The notes below the pieces were generated by a model. That model ran no database searches and was not told the DNA's origin. It saw only the letters and a program-made list of their open reading frames with translations. Position numbers and translations under genes: made by a program. Shown here piece after piece: positions 6,043 to 10,352 of a stretch of DNA of 10,352 nucleotides. The stretch covers positions 1 to 10,352 of the forward strand of contig UQTB01000039.1 in the NCBI GenBank assembly GCA_900543915.1, given 5' to 3'. The number at the start of each line of letters is the position of its first letter. Position 1 is the first letter of the stretch. The DNA is from an uncultured Eubacteriales bacterium. GTDB taxonomy: Bacteria > Bacillota > Clostridia > Christensenellales > Borkfalkiaceae.

Positions 6043-7289
6043 TGCGCGCCGCCGTCTCTCCGTCCGCGCTGAACGGAACGGTCGCCGCGATCCCCGCCAA
6101 ATCCTACGCGCACCGCGTCTTGCTGGCTGCTGCGCGCGCCGAGCGGGAATGTACGGTATCCGGCATCTACCGCTCCGCGGACGTGTCCGCCACGATCGCC
6201 TGTCTCAGCGCGCTTGGCGCGGAAATTTCGTCCGAAGCGGGCGTCGCCCGTGTCAGTCCCATCGTCAATCCTCCCGCGCGCGCTTTGCTGCCCGTCGGGG
6301 AGAGCGGCTCTACTTATCGCTTTTTGCTGCCGTATGTCGCCGCTATGGGCGTCCCGGCGGAATTTTCGGGAACGGAGCGCCTGTTCGCCCGCCCGACGGA
6401 ACCGCTTATCCACGTGCTGAACACACATGGCGCCGTGACGGACGGAAAAACGCTTTCCGGCCGCATCGAACCGGGGGAATACGCGATACGCGGCGATATC
6501 AGCTCGCAGTATCTGACGGGGCTGCTGCTTGCGCTTCCGACTTTAAAAGGGGACAGCAGAATTGTCGTTTCAGGCGAAAAAGTTTCCGGAGGCTATCTCG
6601 ATATCACGCTGGATGTCTTGCGCGATTTTCATATTGAAATTACTGAAGAAAATAATAATTATTATGTCAGAGGTAATCAGTGTTTTTTTGCGCATGACTG
6701 CCGTATCGAAGGGGATTGGTCGAACGCCGCTTTCTTTTTGGCGGCAGGGGCGATCGGCGGAGACGTGACCGTGGAGTCGCTGAATCCCGCTTCCGTTCAG
6801 GGGGATAAAAAGATCCTCTCTTTGCTTGCCGAAATGGGGGCGGAGACGGAGTGCGGCGCTTCGTCTGCTTCCGCGCGGCAGAATAAACTGAGGGGGATTT
6901 CCGCGGATGTCGGAGAGATCCCCGATCTCGTTCCCATCCTTTCGGTCGTCGCGGCGTTTGCGGAGGGAAAAAGCGTCTTTACGGGCGTGTCCCGCCTGCG
7001 CTACAAAGAGAGCGACAGGCTCGCCGCCGTGGCGGACATGCTCGCGCGCGCAGGCATTCATGCGGAGGCGGGAGAAAACGTGCTGACCGTCTGCGGGGGC
7101 GTTCCCCGGGGCGGAGCCTTTATCAGTTATAACGATCACCGCATGGTGATGTCCGCCGCCGTGCTGGCGGCGTACGCCGAGGGGCGGTCTTCGATCGCGG
7201 GGGCATCCGCCGTGGCGAAGTCCTATCCCCGTTTCTTTGAAGATTTTATCGCCTTGGGAGGGAAAGCCGATGTCACGATGGAAGGGTAA
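6042..7289 (+). CDS. aroA: 5-enolpyruvylshikimate-3-phosphate synthase
   Basis: This encodes 415 residues from ATG 6042. It transfers enolpyruvyl from PEP to shikimate 3-phosphate and is the glyphosate target in sensitive organisms. An in-frame ATG at 6024 would add six residues, but TGATG coupling with aroB and the fact that family members begin just before the first strand favour 6042. Active-site residues are in place: Lys20, Ser21 and Arg25 in PAKSYAHR, ESGSTYRF (87-94), SSQYLTG (154-160), the catalytic Asp295 in EIPDLVP, Glu323 in KESDR (322-326), DHRM (365-368), and Lys393 in VAKSYPRFFED. The ESGSTYRF loop differs from the NAGTAMRP of the E. coli enzyme, so glyphosate response cannot be assumed. 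The segment near 6630-6700 is markedly AT-rich compared with the rest. Its end overlaps aroC by 20 bases. Confidence 0.94.
   Translation: MRAAVSPSALNGTVAAIPAKSYAHRVLLAAARAERECTVSGIYRSADVSATIACLSALGAEISSEAGVARVSPIVNPPARALLPVGESGSTYRFLLPYVAAMGVPAEFSGTERLFARPTEPLIHVLNTHGAVTDGKTLSGRIEPGEYAIRGDISSQYLTGLLLALPTLKGDSRIVVSGEKVSGGYLDITLDVLRDFHIEITEENNNYYVRGNQCFFAHDCRIEGDWSNAAFFLAAGAIGGDVTVESLNPASVQGDKKILSLLAEMGAETECGASSASARQNKLRGISADVGEIPDLVPILSVVAAFAEGKSVFTGVSRLRYKESDRLAAVADMLARAGIHAEAGENVLTVCGGVPRGGAFISYNDHRMVMSAAVLAAYAEGRSSIAGASAVAKSYPRFFEDFIALGGKADVTMEG
7256..7262 (+). promoter_or_regulatory. Ribosome binding site that sets the aroC start
   Basis: GGGAGGG (about 7256-7262) lies seven bases before ATG 7270 and supports this start over the in-frame upstream TTG at 7237, which has no comparable motif before it. 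Confidence 0.7.
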
Positions 7290-8343
7290 CGCACTGACGA
7301 TGGAATTGTACGGAGAGTCGCACGCGCCCGCCGTAGGGGTTAAGCTGTCCGGTTTTCCGGCGTTAAAGCTGGATACGGCGCGGCTGCAGGCCTTTCTCGA
7401 GCGGCGCCGCGCGAAGGACAGCCGGATCTCCACGCCGCGGGGCGAACCGGACCGCCCCGTCTTTCTCAAGGGGCTTTCGGAGGGCGTACTGTCGGGCGAA
7501 GCCGTGGCGGAGATCGCGAATACCAATGTCAAGAGCGGCGATTATGCGGAGCTGTACGGCAAGCCGCGCCCCTCTCACGCGGATTACGTCTCCTATGTGA
7601 AGTACGGGACGCTCGATTTTTCGGGGGGCGGCGCGTTCTCCGGCAGGCTGACGGCGCCGTTCTGCGTCGCGGGCGGCATTGCGAAGCAGGCGCTCGCGGC
7701 GCAGGGAATCTCCGTGCTCGCCTACGTGCAGGCGGCGGGCGGCGTCGAGGGGAAAAGCTACCGCGACTCCTCGGTTTCGCCCGAAGAGATAAGGCGTTCC
7801 GGGGAGGAGCTCTTTCCCGCCCTGTCCCGCGGCGGGGAAATGCGCGCCGCAATCGAATCTGCGCGCGCGGCGGGCGACTCGGTCGGCGGCGTGGTGGAAT
7901 GCCTCGCGTTCGGCGTTCCCGCGGGGCTGGGCGGTCCGTACGGCGAGGGGCTGGAAGGGGCGATCGCCGGGCTCGTCTTTGCGATCCCCGCAGTCAAGGG
8001 CGTGGAATTCGGCGGCGGCTTTTCGCTCTGTCCGATGCGCGGCAGCGCGGCGAACGACCCGCTGCGGATCAGGGGCGGCGCCGTCGTGACGGAGACAAAC
8101 CGCAGCGGCGGCATCAACGGAGGAATTTCCAACGGCATGCCCGTGGCGCTGCGCGTCGGTTTCCGCCCGACGCCGTCCATTTCTCTCCCGCAGGAGACGG
8201 TGGATCTCGTAAAGCGGGAAAATACGACCGTTCAGATCAGGGGCAGGCATGACGCGTGCATCGTTCCCCGCGCGGTTCCCGTGGTGGAGAGCGCGGTGGC
8301 GCTGGCGCTTTGGGATATCATTTTAGGAGGAAACAATGGGTAA
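7270..8343 (+). CDS. aroC: Chorismate synthase
   Basis: This encodes 357 residues from ATG 7270; a longer frame from TTG 7237 exists but family members start right before the MSxxxGN segment seen here. It converts EPSP to chorismate by 1,4-elimination, requiring reduced FMN. Signatures in order are GNALTMELYGESHAPAVGV (7-25), STPRGEPDRP (55-64), NTNVKSGDY, RPSHADYVSYVKYG, SGGGAFSGRLTAPFCVAGGIAK, NRSGGINGGISNGMP, RPTPSIS, and GRHDACIVPRAVPVVE near the C terminus. Small departures from the E. coli pattern (GESHA, RPSHADY) match the shorter Clostridia-like subfamily from memory. It overlaps aroA by 20 bases and pheA by 8 bases, so translational coupling is likely. Whether it is mono- or bifunctional (with its own flavin reductase) cannot be told from sequence; no extra reductase domain is visible. 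Confidence 0.94.
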   Translation: MSRWKGNALTMELYGESHAPAVGVKLSGFPALKLDTARLQAFLERRRAKDSRISTPRGEPDRPVFLKGLSEGVLSGEAVAEIANTNVKSGDYAELYGKPRPSHADYVSYVKYGTLDFSGGGAFSGRLTAPFCVAGGIAKQALAAQGISVLAYVQAAGGVEGKSYRDSSVSPEEIRRSGEELFPALSRGGEMRAAIESARAAGDSVGGVVECLAFGVPAGLGGPYGEGLEGAIAGLVFAIPAVKGVEFGGGFSLCPMRGSAANDPLRIRGGAVVTETNRSGGINGGISNGMPVALRVGFRPTPSISLPQETVDLVKRENTTVQIRGRHDACIVPRAVPVVESAVALALWDIILGGNNG

Positions 8344-9475
8344 ATTGGAAGATTACAGAAGGGAAATCGACGCGATCGACGACAAAATCGCCGCCCTGTA
8401 CGCCGCCCGCATGGCGGTCTGCCGGAAGATCGGCGAGGAAAAGGCGAAGGACTGCGCTTCCGTCGCCGTTCCCGGCAGGGAAAAGCAGATCGTCAACCGC
8501 GTGACCGCAGACATGCCGGAAGAGATCAAGATCTACGCAAAACAGGTCTTTACGGCGCTGTTCGATACGAGCAGGGCCTATCAGAGCGCGCTTGTCCCGC
8601 GTACGTCCGCGGTCGTCCGCACCCTCGAAAAGGCGCTGAAAGAAGAGCGGGCGTTTCCCGTTTCCGCTTCGGTCGCCTGTCAGGGCGTGGAGGGCGCATA
8701 CAGCGGGATCGCCGCGGAAAAGATCTTTCCCATTTCGTCGATCACCTATTTTAAGAATTTTGAGGGCGTATTCAACGCGGTGGAAAAGGGGTTGTGCGAA
8801 TACGGCGTTCTGCCTATCGAGAACTCCACCGCGGGATCCGTGCTCGCCGTGTACGACCTGATGAAAAAGCACAATTTTTACATTGTCCGCAGTGCGAAAA
8901 TCCCCGTGCGGCACTGTCTGGTCGGAAAAAAGGGCGCCCGGCCGGAGGAAATCAAAACGGTTTACTCCCACGAGCAGGCGGTCAATCAGTGCAAGGGCTT
9001 TCTCCGCGCCATGAACTGGGAGCCGGAACTGTGCTCGAATACCGCCGTCGCGGCGAAAAAGGTGGCGGAAGGAGATTCCCTCTCGGCCGCGGCGATCTGT
9101 TCGCCCGAGTGCGCGGCGCTGTACGGGCTATCCGTGCTGAAGAGCGAGATCCAGGACAGCAGGAACAATCACACCCGCTTTCTCTGCATCGGCAGGGAAC
9201 CCGCCGTATTCGAGGGTTCGGACAAGATCAGCATAGAAGTCAATCTCTCTCATACGCCGGGCAGTCTCAACCACGTCCTGAACCGCTTTGCGACGCTGGG
9301 GCTCAACCTCACCAAACTGGAATCCCGCCCGCTCGCCGATTCGGATTTCGAGTTCAATTTCTACTTTGATTTCGTCGGCGACGTCCGCAAGCGCGAAGTG
9401 CTGAATCTTTTGGCGGACCTCGAGGACGGTTCCAATCAGTTTGTATTTCTCGGCAGTTACAAGGAGCTGGCGTGA
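8336..9475 (+). CDS. pheA: Bifunctional chorismate mutase / prephenate dehydratase (P-protein)
   Basis: This encodes 379 residues with three domains. Residues 1-85 are an AroQ-type chorismate mutase; by comparison with E. coli, Arg8, Arg25, Lys36, Arg48, Glu49 and Gln83 match its active-site residues. Residues about 110-285 are prephenate dehydratase with CQGVEGAYSG (115-124), LPIENSTAGSV (159-169) and the catalytic threonine of NNHTRF (277-282). Residues about 296-375 are an ACT domain with HTPGSLNHVL and the Phe-binding ESRP (329-332). It turns chorismate into prephenate, which also feeds TyrA, and then into phenylpyruvate; the ACT domain is the usual site of Phe feedback inhibition. AGGAGG at 8325-8330 lies five bases before the start, the strongest internal ribosome binding site in the operon. 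It overlaps aroC by 8 bases and aroE by 4. Confidence 0.95.
   Translation: MGKLEDYRREIDAIDDKIAALYAARMAVCRKIGEEKAKDCASVAVPGREKQIVNRVTADMPEEIKIYAKQVFTALFDTSRAYQSALVPRTSAVVRTLEKALKEERAFPVSASVACQGVEGAYSGIAAEKIFPISSITYFKNFEGVFNAVEKGLCEYGVLPIENSTAGSVLAVYDLMKKHNFYIVRSAKIPVRHCLVGKKGARPEEIKTVYSHEQAVNQCKGFLRAMNWEPELCSNTAVAAKKVAEGDSLSAAAICSPECAALYGLSVLKSEIQDSRNNHTRFLCIGREPAVFEGSDKISIEVNLSHTPGSLNHVLNRFATLGLNLTKLESRPLADSDFEFNFYFDFVGDVRKREVLNLLADLEDGSNQFVFLGSYKELA
9461..9466 (+). promoter_or_regulatory. Ribosome binding site supporting a GTG start for aroE
   Basis: AAGGAG lies five bases before GTG 9472, which itself overlaps the pheA stop as GTGA. No ATG lies near enough upstream in this frame, and the AroE N terminus (KFCLIGEKLGHSFS) begins right after it. 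Confidence 0.75.
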
Positions 9476-10352
9476 AGTTCTGTCTGATCGGAGAAAAACT
9501 GGGGCACAGCTTTTCCGTCCCCATTCATCGGTTTTACGGAGCGGAATACGAACTGCGGGAAATCGCGCGCGATTCGCTCGGGGATTTCGTGAAGAACTGC
9601 CCCTTTGACGGCTTTAACGTGACCATTCCCTATAAGACGGAGATCATGCGCTATCTCGATGAAGTCGATCCCCGCGCCGCAAAGATCGGCTCGGTCAATA
9701 CGGTGGTATATCGGGGCGGGAAATCGGTGGGCTACAATACGGATATCGACGGCATGGCGGAGATGCTCGCCTTTCAGGGCATCCCGCTCGGCAATAAGCA
9801 CGTGATGATCCTGGGAAGCGGAGGAACGGGGAGAACCGCGGCGGCGCTCGCGGCGGAAGCCGGGGCGAAGTCTGTCACCGTCGTCTCCCGGAAGGGAAAA
9901 GTCAATTACGCTAATTATGCGGAGAAGAAGGAGACGCAGATCGTCATCAACACCGCGCCGGTCGGCATGTATCCGGACAACGGCGGAAAACTGATTTCCC
10001 TTGATTTTCCCGCGCTGGAAGGCGTGGCGGATGTGATTTACAATCCCCTGAAAACCCGTCTGATCCTCGAAGCGGAGGCGCGCGGCGTTCCCGCGGCGAG
10101 CGGGCTCAGGATGCTCGTCGCGCAGGCGTTTTTTTCGGAAGCGCTTTGGCGGGGTGTCTCGCTCGACCGCGCCCTGCTGGACGGTGCCTACCGCGCGCTG
10201 CGGCGGGAAATGACCAACGTGGTGCTGATCGGCATGCCCGGCGCGGGAAAGAGTGCAATCGCCCGTCGGCTTTCCGCCTGCCCGGTGGAGACGGACGCCC
10301 TCGTGGAGGCGCGCGCGGGGAAAACCATTCCCGCGCTGTTTGAAGAGGCGGG
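9472..10352 (+). CDS. aroE: Shikimate dehydrogenase fused to shikimate kinase (3' end outside window)
   Basis: An uninterrupted frame of 293 codons runs from GTG 9472 to the right edge. Residues 1 to about 240 are shikimate dehydrogenase (3-dehydroshikimate to shikimate with NADPH). They show the shikimate-binding GEKLGHSFS, catalytic Lys55 in NVTIPYK, Asp91 in GYNTDIDG, GSGGTGRTA (115-123) with SRK after the next strand for NADP, and NTAPVGMYP. This part is at the short end for AroE. Without a stop, residues about 247-293 begin a shikimate kinase: Walker A GMPGAGKS (254-261), then ETDALVEARAGKTIPALFEE, matching the substrate-binding DTD...E..AG.SI..IFE pattern. The kinase would phosphorylate the shikimate made by the first domain. 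An ATG at 10210 (residue 247) stands exactly where a free-standing kinase would start. Either a true fusion or internal reinitiation is possible; the missing 3' part prevents judging kinase completeness. Confidence 0.9.
   Translation, partial: MKFCLIGEKLGHSFSVPIHRFYGAEYELREIARDSLGDFVKNCPFDGFNVTIPYKTEIMRYLDEVDPRAAKIGSVNTVVYRGGKSVGYNTDIDGMAEMLAFQGIPLGNKHVMILGSGGTGRTAAALAAEAGAKSVTVVSRKGKVNYANYAEKKETQIVINTAPVGMYPDNGGKLISLDFPALEGVADVIYNPLKTRLILEAEARGVPAASGLRMLVAQAFFSEALWRGVSLDRALLDGAYRALRREMTNVVLIGMPGAGKSAIARRLSACPVETDALVEARAGKTIPALFEEA

Noticed and set aside
6634..6665. Internal promoter in the AT-rich part of aroA (TTGAAA with TATTAT)
   Set aside because: The TATTAT at 6660-6665 is 20 bases from the TTGAAA, too far, and hexamers at 16-18 bases match poorly.
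7237..7269. TTG 7237 as the aroC start
   Set aside because: The extra 11 residues precede the normal MS...GN start of chorismate synthases, and the purine-rich GGGAGGG lies before ATG 7270.
1..10352. A novel defence, mobile or phage system
   Set aside because: Every long + strand frame is a well-known biosynthetic gene in an orderly operon; there are no transposase, integrase, direct-repeat or spacer arrays visible. The only non-routine systems are the leader attenuator and the AroE-kinase fusion.

Overview
The window is a chromosomal stretch of amino-acid biosynthesis from what looks like a GC-rich member of the Clostridia (Bacillota). The evidence for that placement is strong AGGAGG-type ribosome binding sites, a compact aroF-tyrA-aroB-aroA-aroC-pheA-aroE gene order, a type I-beta DAHP synthase, a fused chorismate mutase/prephenate dehydratase, a Clostridia-like chorismate synthase, and the diaminopimelate aminotransferase (DapL) route to lysine. 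The placement is inferred from protein style, not from a marker gene. All genes are on the + strand, and I see no mobile element, CRISPR array, tRNA or rRNA.

Region 1 (1-2921) is a lysine/meso-diaminopimelate module. It holds the C-terminal half of dapF (cut by the window edge), dapL overlapping it by 11 bases, and lysA 10 bases further on. DapL converts tetrahydrodipicolinate to LL-diaminopimelate, DapF epimerises this to meso-diaminopimelate (a peptidoglycan precursor), and LysA decarboxylates that to L-lysine.

Region 2 (2922-3158) is the only real intergenic gap and the most interesting part. It has a perfect-consensus promoter (TTGACA, 17 bases, TATAAT), then a 25-codon reading frame at 2994-3071 with a ribosome binding site. 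Nine of its residues are aromatic (five Tyr, four Phe, no Trp). A clean intrinsic terminator (3112-3140) follows, just upstream of the aroF ribosome binding site. This is the layout of a ribosome-mediated transcription attenuator sensing tyrosine and phenylalanine, which are the end products of the operon behind it.

Region 3 (3159-10352) is an aromatic amino-acid operon of seven tightly packed genes: aroF (DAHP synthase), tyrA (prephenate dehydrogenase), aroB, aroA, aroC, pheA (chorismate mutase/prephenate dehydratase with ACT domain), and an aroE-shikimate kinase fusion running off the right edge. Junctions overlap or are 2 bases apart, so translation is probably coupled throughout. Together they cover the shikimate pathway from DAHP to chorismate and both branches to prephenate-derived Tyr and Phe precursors. 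The exception is 3-dehydroquinate dehydratase (aroD/aroQ), which is not in the window and may lie downstream. Regulation appears layered: the leader attenuator, a regulatory N-terminal domain on AroF, and an ACT domain on PheA.
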